Source: Chryseobacterium gallinarum (lineage in GTDB: Bacteria > Bacteroidota > Bacteroidia > Flavobacteriales > Weeksellaceae). From it: a stretch of DNA of 64,000 bases. Numbering within the stretch: position 1 is the stretch's first letter; the number at the start of each line of letters is the position of its first letter. The stretch covers positions 2,918,001-2,982,000 of the forward strand of contig NZ_CP009928.1 of the NCBI RefSeq assembly GCF_001021975.1. The letters run 5' to 3'. The notes under the pieces are model-generated. The model was not told the DNA's origin and did no database searches. It was given only the letters and a program-made list of their open reading frames with translations. Positions 8,526 to 17,005 of the stretch are shown here, piece by piece. A program made the translations under genes and the position numbers.

Positions 8526-9149
8526 TTATTTAAACCTGTATCCCACACCTGCCTGTAAAAAACCAATCTTGGTAGGAACGGTATTTTTTTTACTCACTTC
8601 GATAAAATTGAAATTATACCTGGCATCAACAAAAAAACTGGAGCTGATCTTATACTCTGCCCCAACAAAAGGAAAGAGGTTTAATGTTTTTGCTCCGTTG
8701 GAGTTACCTTTGTATTCACCAGCATAAGGGTTGACAGTCGTAAGTTTCGTAGAAATATTGAATCCCAGGTTCATCCCCACAGAAGCAGATAAATCAGGAA
8801 TGAAATAATACTTTACAGAAACAGGAACCTGGATCTGATGGAACTGATACGTAAAATCCATGTTTCCCACTTCAACAATTTCTGTACCCACCTGTTCGGT
8901 CCAGGGATATGAATCTTTTCCCCCTAATTGTGTATACAATAACTCGGCCTGTATCGCCAGTTGAGAGGATACAGGCTGTTCTGTCAGAATACCTGCATAG
9001 AAATAGGACTTTGAGCCCAGTTTTTCATCAAAAAATTTCATATTGGACAATGTATACCCTCCTTTAACTCCAAAACTCACAGATGAGTTTTGAGCGGTCA
9101 GAATACCTGATACGGCCAATAGTAATGTAAAAAAAATGTTCTTTTTCAT
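8526..9149 (-). CDS. Outer-membrane beta-barrel protein (porin-like, PorT-type)
   Basis: A 207-residue protein with a signal peptide (MKKNIFFTLLLAVSGILTAQ) followed by alternating-strand sequence, with GVKGGYTLSNMKF at the mature N-terminus and a C-terminal strand ending in GVGYRFK, whose terminal aromatic residue is typical of barrel proteins. This is the widespread outer-membrane beta-barrel family of Bacteroidota. Substrate or role cannot be read. It has its own promoter box at 9220-9227 and is transcribed in the same direction as the DUF6438 lipoprotein gene upstream. Confidence 0.85.
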   Translation of the reverse strand: MKKNIFFTLLLAVSGILTAQNSSVSFGVKGGYTLSNMKFFDEKLGSKSYFYAGILTEQPVSSQLAIQAELLYTQLGGKDSYPWTEQVGTEIVEVGNMDFTYQFHQIQVPVSVKYYFIPDLSASVGMNLGFNISTKLTTVNPYAGEYKGNSNGAKTLNLFPFVGAEYKISSSFFVDARYNFNFIEVSKKNTVPTKIGFLQAGVGYRFK

Positions 9150-9219
9150 GATTGTTCTTTGAGTTATATGGCTATAGTTTTTATAAGAAAATTCCCTCTG
9201 TAGAGAAGGAATTGTTTTA

Positions 9220-9227
9220 CAAAGATA
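9220..9227 (-). promoter_or_regulatory. -7 promoter box of beta-barrel protein gene
   Basis: The minus strand reads TATCTTTG, a perfect TAnnTTTG box, about 70 bases upstream of the ATG at 9149. Confidence 0.6.
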
Positions 9228-9246
9228 ATCTAAAATTTGAAAAGCT

Positions 9247-9735
9247 TTATTTTACCCGGGTCCACTGTTGGCTTTTTCGTAAATTTTCAAAAAATTTGTA
9301 TACCTCGGAAAGTTTTTCGCTTCCTTGTTTTCCGTAATCTTCTATATTTTTTGAAGTCCCGTCTGCAAAGTCAATTCTTAGATAAGAAGTCGGCAGATCC
9401 GTGATCTCTCTCTTTCCATACTTGTCATGTAAACTTTTTACATCCAATGCATCCAGCAATCCGATCAGCTGGTTATAATCCGCTTCTTTGATCGTTCCTT
9501 TAAAGGTTCCTTCACGGGGTTTTGAAAACTCATCTTTTGAAGGATGATCATTGAAGTTAAAATGTTCGGCTTCAAAAACAGCAGTTCTGTCCGGGCTGAT
9601 AGTCATTTTGAAGACAGGGCAGAACCCGAAACAGGGAGTCGCTTCATATTCAATTTTAGAATATTTAGTATTGTTCTTTTGAACAGTACATGAAAATAAT
9701 AATATAAATGCACAAAGGCCTAGTAAATATTTCAT
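9247..9735 (-). CDS. DUF6438 lipoprotein
   Basis: The 162-residue product has a lipoprotein signal with lipobox LLFSC (Cys16). The mature part carries the DUF6438 hallmark IEYEATPCFGFCPVFKMTI (28-46), with two cysteines that may form a disulfide. The rest is a small alpha/beta domain ending in a Lys/Arg-rich tail. Function unknown; it is expected in the envelope. It lies between the beta-barrel gene and the obg terminator, in the same orientation. Confidence 0.82.
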   Translation of the reverse strand: MKYLLGLCAFILLFSCTVQKNNTKYSKIEYEATPCFGFCPVFKMTISPDRTAVFEAEHFNFNDHPSKDEFSKPREGTFKGTIKEADYNQLIGLLDALDVKSLHDKYGKREITDLPTSYLRIDFADGTSKNIEDYGKQGSEKLSEVYKFFENLRKSQQWTRVK

Positions 9736-9784
9736 AGTTCAGATTTTAGAAAATCGCTCAATAATTATTCCAAAAGATCATAAT

Positions 9785-9817
9785 AAAAAAGAAACCCCGG
9801 AGAAGCTGTCCGGGGTT
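9785..9817 (-). terminator. Terminator of obg
   Basis: The stem AACCCCGG (9793-9800) / CCGGGGTT (9810-9817) is followed, on the minus strand, by a T-rich tract (9792-9785). It lies 25 bases after the obg stop. Confidence 0.85.
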
Positions 9818-9842
9818 GTATATTGTAACAGGAAGTTTTTTA

Positions 9843-10826
9843 CTATCCGTGTAATTGTTTCCAGATGGCGTCTTTCAGTTCCACCAAACCTTCTCCGGTA
9901 ACTCCGGAAAAAAACAGGGGCTGTTTGTTCTCTGGGAATTCTGCTGCAATTTCCTTTTTAAGCTCATCATCCAGAAGATCAGATTTTGAGATGGAAATAA
10001 TAAAATCTTTATCCAGCAATTCAGGGTTATATTCCTTCAATTCATTCTCAAGGATCTTAAATTCCTGAAAATGATCTTCAGAATCTGCCGGGATCAAAAA
10101 CAACAGGATCGAGTTTCTTTCGATATGCCTCAGGAATCTGTGCCCTAAGCCTTTACCTTCTGCTGCTCCTTCGATAATTCCCGGAATATCAGCCATTACA
10201 AATGATTTGTAATTTCTGTAATCTACAATTCCAAGATTAGGAGTAAGGGTGGTAAAAGCATAATCTGCAATTTTAGGCTTTGCTGCAGAAACAGCTGACA
10301 AAAGGGTAGACTTTCCTGCATTAGGGAATCCGACCAATCCTACATCTGCCAAAATTTTAAGCTCAAAAACAATATAACCTTCTTCACCCGGAAGACCTGG
10401 CTGTGCATATCTTGGAGTTTGATTGGTAGAGGATTTGAAATGCTCATTTCCTAAACCGCCTTTTCCACCATGCATCAGGATAATTTCCTGTCCGTCTTCC
10501 AGAATTTCACCGATGATTTCACCTTCTTCATTTTTGGCAATCGTTCCTACAGGAACATCAATATAAACATCAGCACCGAAAGCACCGGTCAGCTGGTTTT
10601 TTCCACCGTTCTCACCACGTTCAGCTTTTACGTGACGGGTGTACCGGAGGGGAAGTAAAGTCCATTCATTGCCATTTCCTCTCATGATGATATGACCACC
10701 ACGACCTCCGTCGCCGCCGTCAGGACCTCCCTTCGGAATATATTTTTCACGGCGAAGGTGGGCAGAACCTGCACCTCCGTGTCCGCTTTTACAATGAATC
10801 TTTACGTAATCTACAAAGTTTGACAT
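9843..10826 (-). CDS. obg: Obg family GTPase
   Basis: This is the conserved GTPase that binds the large ribosomal subunit and couples ribosome maturation to growth. The 327 residues comprise the glycine-rich Obg fold (about 1-158, with [12 protein letters not shown] at 33-44) and a GTPase domain with GFPNAGKS (166-173), TT switch (192-193) and DIPG (213-216). The guanine-specificity block reads SKSD (280-283) instead of the usual NKxD. There is no long C-terminal extension. It is the last gene of the hpt-adk-obg series on this strand. Confidence 0.96.
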   Translation of the reverse strand: MSNFVDYVKIHCKSGHGGAGSAHLRREKYIPKGGPDGGDGGRGGHIIMRGNGNEWTLLPLRYTRHVKAERGENGGKNQLTGAFGADVYIDVPVGTIAKNEEGEIIGEILEDGQEIILMHGGKGGLGNEHFKSSTNQTPRYAQPGLPGEEGYIVFELKILADVGLVGFPNAGKSTLLSAVSAAKPKIADYAFTTLTPNLGIVDYRNYKSFVMADIPGIIEGAAEGKGLGHRFLRHIERNSILLFLIPADSEDHFQEFKILENELKEYNPELLDKDFIISISKSDLLDDELKKEIAAEFPENKQPLFFSGVTGEGLVELKDAIWKQLHG

Positions 10827-10905
10827 AATTTTTAGGGTTTAGGCCTCAGGGATTAGGGAATAGATATTTAACTATGCTAAATCCTAATCCCTAAATCCTA
10901 AATCC
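10827..10905. repeat. Hairpin-forming intergenic repeat
   Basis: Nested inverted repeats fill the gap between obg and adk. AGGGATTAGG (10848-10857) pairs with CCTAATCCCT (10883-10892), and TTTAGGGTTTAGG (10831-10843) pairs with one mismatch with CCTAAATCCTAAA from 10890. It looks like a short palindromic mobile repeat and not like a coding or promoter region. Confidence 0.6.
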
Positions 10906-11484
10906 TTATTTGATTTTTTCTACTTCAGCAAAAAGCTTTTGTGAAATTTCATCAATTTCTCCTACACCGTTTACCTCTACATATTTACCTTGCTGCTTGT
11001 ATAGTTCGGCTACTTCTGCTGTTTTAGCATAATATTCTTTAATTCTGTTTTCGATGATCTCTACATTGCTGTCATCAGTCCTTCCGCTGGTTTCTCCTCT
11101 TTTTAAAAGTCTTTCAACCAGGATTTTGTCCTCTACCACCAAAGCAAGACAGATATCAATCTCATCATTCAGTTCTTCTTTAACGATTTTTTCCAGAGCT
11201 TCCGTCTGAGCCGTTGTTCTCGGATATCCGTCAAAAATAAAACCATTGGTATCTGTAGGTTTTCTGATCTCGTCAATCAGCATATCTGTTGTCACCTGAT
11301 CCGGAACCAATTCTCCTTTATCGATGTAAGATTTAGCCAGTTTTCCAAGCTCCGTATCATTTTTCATGTTGTATCTGAAAAGATCACCGGTTGAAACCTG
11401 CTTTAAATTGAATTTCTCGATTAGATTTTGTGCTTGAGTTCCTTTTCCACTTCCTGGAGGGCCAAACAGAACAATGTTTATCAT
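10906..11484 (-). CDS. adk: Adenylate kinase
   Basis: It interconverts ATP + AMP and 2 ADP. The P-loop GPPGSGKGTQ is at 8-17, followed by STGDLFR and the AMP-binding block FDGYPRTTAQ near 90-99. The 192-residue length and the short LID (RGETSGRTDD) mark the short, zinc-free type. It sits between hpt and obg on the minus strand, separated from each by hairpin repeats; all three are housekeeping genes of nucleotide and ribosome metabolism. Confidence 0.96.
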   Translation of the reverse strand: MINIVLFGPPGSGKGTQAQNLIEKFNLKQVSTGDLFRYNMKNDTELGKLAKSYIDKGELVPDQVTTDMLIDEIRKPTDTNGFIFDGYPRTTAQTEALEKIVKEELNDEIDICLALVVEDKILVERLLKRGETSGRTDDSNVEIIENRIKEYYAKTAEVAELYKQQGKYVEVNGVGEIDEISQKLFAEVEKIK

Positions 11485-11632
11485 AATGTTGATTCGCTTC
11501 CGGCAATCGGCATTAGGCTTCCGGCTTTTGTCTGCCTGCTTTCTTGCTTTTAGCTTTTGTTTAGTTAATAATTACTTTTTTAGATATTTATTGAAAAGCT
11601 AATAGCCAGAAGCTAGAAGCTAATAGCCATTT
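11485..11632. repeat. Interspersed short repeats between hpt and adk
   Basis: The gap holds two direct copies of AAGCTAATAGCC (11596-11607 and 11617-11628) and, on the other side, GGCATTAGGCTTCCGGCTT, which is roughly inverse to them. The whole can fold into an imperfect stem. It resembles the short palindromic repeats scattered between flavobacterial genes. No open frame is present. Confidence 0.55.
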
Positions 11633-12187
11633 TTAATGGTTGATCTGTCCGTCTGCTAATTGATACAGATTAGGTAAATTTCTTCCCAGTTCATCATAAT
11701 CCAATCCATACCCAAGAACAAACTTATTAGGAATTTCCTTCCCGATATAATCCAGTTTGAAGTCCTTTTTGTAAATCTCCGGTTTCAGTAAGAAACTTGC
11801 CAGTTTTACAGATTTAGGACGCTGTGTTTCTTTAAAATATTTGAAAAGACTTTCAACCGTATTTCCGGTATCAACAATATCTTCTACAAGAATGATATGA
11901 CGGTCCTTCACATCTTTGGTCAGTTCCATTTTCTGGTACACAATCCCTGTAGATTCAGTTCCTACATAAGAACTCATTTGAATGAAAGCGATTTCACATT
12001 CACCCGGGTAATATTTTAAAAGGTCTGAGAAGAACATGACCACTCCATTCAAAACACCAATGAAAACAGGAACTTCATCTTTGTAATCTTCATAAATCCT
12101 TAACGCGGTCTCTTTGACAATCTCCTGAATTTCGGCGTCCTTCAGATAAGGAACAAAAGTTTTGTCGTGAACTTTAATACTTTCCAT
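11633..12187 (-). CDS. hpt: Hypoxanthine phosphoribosyltransferase
   Basis: A purine-salvage enzyme that makes IMP/GMP from the free base and PRPP. The PRPP-binding motif VEDIVDTGNT is at 101-110, and the purine-site region contains KLDYIGKEIPNKFVLGYGLD near the C-terminus. The 184-residue length is usual. It is first in the hpt-adk-obg series, with a good promoter box at 12207-12214. Together with purA at 15.3 kb it places purine-nucleotide genes on both sides of the ABC-F gene. Confidence 0.95.
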   Translation of the reverse strand: MESIKVHDKTFVPYLKDAEIQEIVKETALRIYEDYKDEVPVFIGVLNGVVMFFSDLLKYYPGECEIAFIQMSSYVGTESTGIVYQKMELTKDVKDRHIILVEDIVDTGNTVESLFKYFKETQRPKSVKLASFLLKPEIYKKDFKLDYIGKEIPNKFVLGYGLDYDELGRNLPNLYQLADGQINH

Positions 12188-12206
12188 AAAAAATTTTAGT
12201 AGGAGG

Positions 12207-12214
12207 CAAAGTTA
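12207..12214 (-). promoter_or_regulatory. -7 promoter box of hpt
   Basis: The minus strand reads TAACTTTG, a TAnnTTTG match, 20 bases upstream of the hpt ATG. Confidence 0.6.
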
Positions 12215-12241
12215 CGGATTTTTGATTTTTGATTAAAATCT

Positions 12242-12275
12242 TTTTGTGTTTAATCCCGGATTTGTACTATATTTG
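12242..12275 (+). promoter_or_regulatory. Promoter of ABC-F gene
   Basis: A TTTTG -33 element (12242-12246) and a TATATTTG -7 element (12268-12275) are separated by 21 bases. The predicted transcript has a leader of about 100 bases before the ATG at 12384. Confidence 0.7.
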
Positions 12276-12309
12276 TTCTTTCAAAACCCCAAAATACAGA
12301 CATGTAGGA

Positions 12310-12383
12310 TATAATTTCTTTCAGATTCAATAAAACGGTAGCCCAGATGCTACTGGTGTTTAACCATTCTTAAGAAAGAAATC
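12310..12383 (+). promoter_or_regulatory. Putative translational attenuator with leader peptide
   Basis: ATTTCTTTC (12313-12321) is perfectly complementary to GAAAGAAAT (12374-12382), which lies directly before the ABC-F start codon. Inside, GTAGC (12338-12342) can pair with GCTAC (12349-12353). A short open frame, ATG at 12347 to TAA at 12371-12373, encodes MLLVFNHS and ends 10 bases before the ABC-F ATG. This arrangement resembles leaders in which a ribosome stalled on a short peptide opens a downstream start site. An ATG-TAG start-stop pair at 12302-12307 lies just upstream. The mechanism is inferred. Confidence 0.5.
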
Positions 12384-13973
12384 ATGATTTTACTGCAAAA
12401 TATATCCTTTGGGTTTCCGGGAGGAGATCTACTATTTAATCATATCAATGTAACAATACCGTCTCAAACCAAATCTGCTTTGGTAGGGAATAATGGCATG
12501 GGAAAATCTACCCTGCTGAAAATAATAGCGGATGAAATACAACCGTTAAGCGGAAATATTAATATTCAGGGAGATATTTTCTATGTTCCGCAGATGTTCG
12601 GGAATTTTAATCATTTTACAATAGCAGAATGTCTAAGGATAGACCAAAAGCTGCATGCACTTCTTAAAATAACAAACGGAGAGGTAGATGAAGAATATTT
12701 CGAAATTTTAAATGATGACTGGGAGATTGAAGAACGCTGCCAGAATGCTTTACAGTACTGGGGACTTCAGAATTTTAAACTGACTCAAAAGCTTGGAGAG
12801 CTAAGCGGAGGGCAAAAAACCAAAGTTTTCCTGGCCGGAATTCAGATTAACCAACCGGACATTATTATCCTGGATGAACCCACCAACCATCTGGATAATG
12901 AAGGTAGGAAATTATTATATGACCTGATCGGTAAAACCAGTGCTACGATTATGATTGTAAGTCATGACAGGACTTTACTGAACCTTGTTGATACCATATT
13001 TGAACTAAGCAACCAGGGAATTTCAGCCTATGGAGGCAACTTTGATTTTTATGCAGAGCAAAAAGAGATAGAAGAAGAAGCCTTGCATCATGACATCCAT
13101 GCAAAGGAAAAGGCTTTAAAGAAAGCAAAAGAAAAAGAACGGGAAACTCTGGAACGTAAGCAGAAACTGGATGCGAGGGGAAAACAAAAGCAAGAAAAAT
13201 CCGGGGTTGCACGGATTATGATGAATACCCTCAGGAATAACGCAGAAAAAAATACATCAAAATTAAAAAGTGTGCATACAGAGAAAATCAGTGGTATTTC
13301 GGGAGACCTTCGTGATCTTCGCTCATCCCTGAAAAATTTTGAGCAGATGAAAGTGAATTTTAATGATTCCAATCTGCATTCAGGCAAAATTTTAATAACA
13401 GCTGAGAATCTCAATTTCAGTTATGGAAAAGAAAAACTCTGGAAAGAGAATCTCAGCCTTGAAATCCGGAGTGGGGACAGGATCTGTATTAAAGGTTCAA
13501 ACGGATCCGGTAAAACAACCCTGATAAAGCTCTTGTTGAAAAATATTGCACCTTTTACGGGAAATGTCAGAACATCAGAATTCAACAGTATTTACATCGA
13601 TCAGGAATATTCTTTGATTAACCATAACTCTACGATTTACGAGTTTGTTCAGACTTTTAATGATAATGCAATGCCGGAATCTGAAGTCAAAACTTTATTA
13701 TCAAGGTTTTTGTTTGGTAAAGATACCTGGGAAAAAACAGCCGGAGTATTGAGTGGAGGGGAGCGTTTACGGTTACTTTTGTGCGGTCTTTCCATCAGCA
13801 ATAAAGCTCCGGATATGATTATTCTTGATGAGCCCACCAATAACCTCGATTTGCAGAACGTGGAGATTCTGACCCAGTCTATTAAAGATTATCATGGCAC
13901 ACTGCTGGTGATTTCACATGATGAGGTTTTCCTGCAGGAAATCGGTATAGACAGGGAAGTGGTATTAAATTAG
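12384..13973 (+). CDS. ABC-F family ATPase (ribosome-associated)
   Basis: Two ABC domains in one 529-residue chain with no membrane segment, as in ABC-F translation factors and ribosome-protection resistance proteins. Domain 1: GNNGMGKST (35-43), LSGGQ (140-144), LDEPTNHLD (163-171). Domain 2: GSNGSGKTT (371-379), LSGGE (456-460), LDEPTNNLD (481-489). The linker, about 225-330, is long, helical and highly charged, with GVARIMMNTLR (274-284), and would reach into the ribosome. The attenuator-like leader favours an inducible antibiotic-related role over a housekeeping one, but the drug class cannot be read from sequence. Confidence 0.9.
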   Translation: MILLQNISFGFPGGDLLFNHINVTIPSQTKSALVGNNGMGKSTLLKIIADEIQPLSGNINIQGDIFYVPQMFGNFNHFTIAECLRIDQKLHALLKITNGEVDEEYFEILNDDWEIEERCQNALQYWGLQNFKLTQKLGELSGGQKTKVFLAGIQINQPDIIILDEPTNHLDNEGRKLLYDLIGKTSATIMIVSHDRTLLNLVDTIFELSNQGISAYGGNFDFYAEQKEIEEEALHHDIHAKEKALKKAKEKERETLERKQKLDARGKQKQEKSGVARIMMNTLRNNAEKNTSKLKSVHTEKISGISGDLRDLRSSLKNFEQMKVNFNDSNLHSGKILITAENLNFSYGKEKLWKENLSLEIRSGDRICIKGSNGSGKTTLIKLLLKNIAPFTGNVRTSEFNSIYIDQEYSLINHNSTIYEFVQTFNDNAMPESEVKTLLSRFLFGKDTWEKTAGVLSGGERLRLLLCGLSISNKAPDMIILDEPTNNLDLQNVEILTQSIKDYHGTLLVISHDEVFLQEIGIDREVVLN

Positions 13974-13985
13974 AAATTTCACACA

Positions 13986-14021
13986 GATCAAGGCAGATTA
14001 ATTATAAGATCAGCCTTGATC
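13986..14021. terminator. Hairpin between convergent genes
   Basis: GATCAAGGC (13986-13994) pairs perfectly with GCCTTGATC (14013-14021) across an 18-base loop and is followed by CTCTTTTACT. It is probably the terminator of the ABC-F gene, although the T-tract is weak. Confidence 0.55.
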
Positions 14022-14052
14022 GCTCTTTTACTAAACTACAATAAGCCGGAAA

Positions 14053-14991
14053 TTAACCACAGTGTCTGAATATCCATTCATGAATCCCGGTCAAAACGTC
14101 TTCCCGTATTTCTTCATTTAAAATTTCATGACGCATTTCCGGATAGATTGTATATTCTATATCCTTAAAGCCGTCATGCTTTAAATGATCAATAGTTAGC
14201 ATTACGCCTTTACCGAAATCACCAATCGGATCATCCTGTCCGCTTACAAACAAAAAAGGAAAGGAGAGGGGGATAGTGGCAGCCCAGTTTCTGGAAGTTG
14301 CCCTTTTGTAAATCGTAAATAAAGTATAAAAGGCATTGTTTGAAAACGGAACCCCGCAAAGCTCATCCTTAGCAAAATGTTCCCTGTTAACCGGGTTCAG
14401 GCTAAGCCAGCTTGTACTGTTGTAATTTTTTTCTTTCCTGAAATGCTTATTGTTAACCATTGTAAAAACAGAATTTAATACAGTACGATGGCGGGGAGCA
14501 ATGATATTTGCTAATGATAAATAGCCTTTTAATAAACCGATCCCTGGTAATGGGCCTCCGGTGCCTGTAATAATAGCCCCTGTAAATTGGTTGTTTGCTT
14601 TTTGAAGAAGACATCGGGTGATAAAAGATCCCATAGAATGCCCGAGAATAAAATGGGGAACATCCGGGTACTGTTCGCTCAGATATTCATTCATCATTTC
14701 TGCGTCTGAAATAAGCCTTTTATCAGGTTTATGGAGCTGAAAGAAACCCATATGCCTTTTTTCCCTTACGGACCTTCCGTGTCCCAGGTGATCATACGTC
14801 AGTACAGCGACTCCAAGGCCTGCAAAATATTCCGCAATCTCAGCATACCTTCCACTGTGTTCCTGCATACCATGAACAATCAGAAGAGTAGCTTTAAGAG
14901 GGATGTTCTCAGGAGAAAATAACGTGTAGTAGAGCTTTGACCTGTTGCTTAGGTCGGAAGATAGGTATGCTGATTTTTGTGTTGTGGCCAT
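14053..14991 (-). CDS. Alpha/beta hydrolase (monoglyceride lipase-like)
   Basis: A 312-residue serine hydrolase of the lysophospholipase/monoacylglycerol lipase group. The oxyanion-side motif VHGMQEHSGRY is at 39-49, the nucleophile elbow GHSMGS at 117-122 (Ser119), the acid in GQDDPIG (Asp254) and the catalytic His in EMRHE (His288). The frame extends to 15036, but a TATCTTTG promoter box at 15017-15024 lies within that extension, so the ATG at 14991 (MATTQKSAYL) is chosen. No signal peptide. It is transcribed divergently from purA. Confidence 0.88.
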   Translation of the reverse strand: MATTQKSAYLSSDLSNRSKLYYTLFSPENIPLKATLLIVHGMQEHSGRYAEIAEYFAGLGVAVLTYDHLGHGRSVREKRHMGFFQLHKPDKRLISDAEMMNEYLSEQYPDVPHFILGHSMGSFITRCLLQKANNQFTGAIITGTGGPLPGIGLLKGYLSLANIIAPRHRTVLNSVFTMVNNKHFRKEKNYNSTSWLSLNPVNREHFAKDELCGVPFSNNAFYTLFTIYKRATSRNWAATIPLSFPFLFVSGQDDPIGDFGKGVMLTIDHLKHDGFKDIEYTIYPEMRHEILNEEIREDVLTGIHEWIFRHCG

Positions 14992-15016
14992 GCGATTTCC
15001 TATTTCAGATGATACC

Positions 15017-15024
15017 CAAAGATA
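15017..15024 (-). promoter_or_regulatory. -7 promoter box of lipase-like gene
   Basis: The minus strand reads TATCTTTG, 26 bases upstream of the ATG at 14991. It excludes the longer open-frame start at 15036. Confidence 0.6.
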
Positions 15025-15198
15025 GGAATAAAACATTTAACTCTAATATCTTATATAAAAAATGGGCTCGCCGGTTTTTATATTGATTAAAAATTTTTGT
15101 TAAAAAATTAATGTTTATTGATAAATGAATTAATCTCAGAATTTTTAAGCTTAATCTCATGATTTTCATCCCAACCGCAAATAAATTTACACTATAAT

Positions 15199-15229
15199 TT
15201 GGCCGTCATTTTTTTTAAAAGTAATTTTG
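15199..15229 (+). promoter_or_regulatory. Promoter of purA
   Basis: TTG (15199-15201) and TAATTTTG (15222-15229) are separated by 20 bases, a close match to the Bacteroidota -33/-7 arrangement, 26 bases before the purA ATG. Confidence 0.7.
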
Positions 15230-15255
15230 CACGAATCTTAAAACAAAAGTAAAAT

Positions 15256-16542
15256 ATGTCAACTTATGTAGTTGTAGGTCTTCAGTATGGAGATGAAGGC
15301 AAAGGAAAAATCACGGATGTTTTATCGGCAAAATCGGACTATGTGGTGCGTTTCCAGGGAGGAGACAACGCTGGTCACACGGTTTATGTGGGTGATGAAA
15401 AATTCGTTCTACACCTTCTTCCTTCAGGAGTTCTTCAATGCAAAGGGAAATGTATCATTGCGAACGGAGTAGTGGTAAACCCTAAATCTTTCATTAAAGA
15501 AGTGAATCAGATTGAAAGCAAAGGCTTGAGAACAGATCACATTTTTATCAGCAGAAGAGCGCATGTCATCATGCCTTACCACATCCTTTTGGATACTTAC
15601 CGTGAAGAGGAACACGGAGGAACTCAGATCGGTACCACCAAAAAAGGAATCGGACCTTGCTATGAAGACAAAATAGCAAGAGTAGGAATCAGAATGGTAG
15701 ACCTTTTAAACCCTGAGATTTTAAGAGAAAAAATTGAGAAAAACCTGAAAGTTAAAAACTCTCTTTTCGAAAAATATTACGGAAAACCTGTTTTGGATGT
15801 TGAAGAGATCTACAATGAATTTTTGGAAATCGGAAAACAACTGCAAGACAGAATCGTTGATACTGAATTAGAACTGAATGAAGCGATCCACGAAGGTAAA
15901 AATGTGCTGTTTGAGGGAGCTCAGGCATTAATGCTGGATATCGATTTCGGTACTTATCCATATGTGACTTCATCCTCTCCGTCTACAGGAGGTGTTTGTA
16001 CGGGGGCAGGAGTGCCGCCAACTTCACTTCAGAATCTTATCGGAGTAGCAAAAGCGTATTGTACAAGAGTTGGAAACGGTCCTTTTCCATCTGAGCTAGA
16101 CAACGAGCTGGGTGAAAAAATCAGACAGATCGGTGGAGAATTCGGGGCTACCACAGGAAGACCAAGAAGAACAGGCTGGCTGGACCTTGTGTCTTTAAAG
16201 CATGCTTGTATGATTAACGGAATCAATAACCTGGTAATTACAAAATTAGACGTTCTTACAGGAATTGAAAACCTTAAGATCGTTACCCATTACAAAACAG
16301 AAGACGGAAAAATCATTGATTATTTTACTTCTTCTACTACAAAATTATATGACTACGAACCAATTTACCAGGATTTACCGGGTTGGAAAGAAGACATTAC
16401 AAAAGCAAGAAGCTATGATGAGCTTCCTGAAAACGCCCAGAAATATATTGAATTTATAGAGAAATACCTGGGAATCAATGTATATCTTGTTTCTGTAGGA
16501 CCTGAAAGAAGCCAGAACATTATCAGAAAAGAATTGTTCTAG
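15256..16542 (+). CDS. purA: Adenylosuccinate synthetase
   Basis: It catalyses the GTP-dependent joining of IMP and aspartate, the first step from IMP to AMP. The 428-residue protein has the P-loop GDEGKGK (12-18), the catalytic Asp13, GGDNAGHTV (His in the GH pair), the GTTKKGIGP loop and the C-terminal TGRPRRTGWLD block. Its length is normal for the family. It is monocistronic, with a clear promoter and a terminator. The gene product acts on the IMP pool also fed by hpt at 11.6 kb. Confidence 0.97.
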   Translation: MSTYVVVGLQYGDEGKGKITDVLSAKSDYVVRFQGGDNAGHTVYVGDEKFVLHLLPSGVLQCKGKCIIANGVVVNPKSFIKEVNQIESKGLRTDHIFISRRAHVIMPYHILLDTYREEEHGGTQIGTTKKGIGPCYEDKIARVGIRMVDLLNPEILREKIEKNLKVKNSLFEKYYGKPVLDVEEIYNEFLEIGKQLQDRIVDTELELNEAIHEGKNVLFEGAQALMLDIDFGTYPYVTSSSPSTGGVCTGAGVPPTSLQNLIGVAKAYCTRVGNGPFPSELDNELGEKIRQIGGEFGATTGRPRRTGWLDLVSLKHACMINGINNLVITKLDVLTGIENLKIVTHYKTEDGKIIDYFTSSTTKLYDYEPIYQDLPGWKEDITKARSYDELPENAQKYIEFIEKYLGINVYLVSVGPERSQNIIRKELF

Positions 16543-16562
16543 TAACATTCACGATACATATT

Positions 16563-16594
16563 AAAAAGACTATCATTTTTGGTAGTCTTTTTCT
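16563..16594 (+). terminator. Terminator of purA
   Basis: AAAAGACTA (16564-16572) pairs with TAGTCTTTT (16583-16591) and is followed by TTCT. It lies 20 bases after the purA stop. Confidence 0.8.
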
Positions 16595-16717
16595 ATAGCT
16601 ATTCCACAATATGCTGAAATGCATTAGCGTTTAGGAAATCTATATAACGGACAGTTTATTTTATTAAAACGGGGTTGATATTATGAATATTCCTATATTT
16701 AAGCATAATTTTTATCC

Positions 16718-17005
16718 ATGGAAAGTCATCATATATCTGAAGAGCTTCAGAAAAACATCTTTATAAGTTTAGCGTTCACAATTGCCTATGCCGTTTTATT
16801 GGCTGTTTATGAAGATATTCCCATAAACCAGGCCTCGGACTTTCTGATTGTATTGTTTATGGTCTGCAGCTTAATATTGAGTACAAGTGCTATTTATTTT
16901 GCAGGTAAAAGCTACCGGAAAACAAAAATGAGTTCGGTTGTGCTGATTATTATTAATTCTATAGGATTATTATTGCCGCTAATCATTCTTCTGTTGCTTA
17001 TTTAA
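16718..17005 (+). CDS. Small hypothetical membrane protein
   Basis: A 95-residue protein with three hydrophobic segments (about 13-31, 41-62 and 72-94) and a basic loop, KSYRKTK, between the last two. No family is recognised. It stands alone downstream of purA and has no evident operon partner. The ATG at 16718 is the only sensible start. Function unknown; location is the inner membrane by prediction. Confidence 0.6.
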   Translation: MESHHISEELQKNIFISLAFTIAYAVLLAVYEDIPINQASDFLIVLFMVCSLILSTSAIYFAGKSYRKTKMSSVVLIIINSIGLLLPLIILLLLI

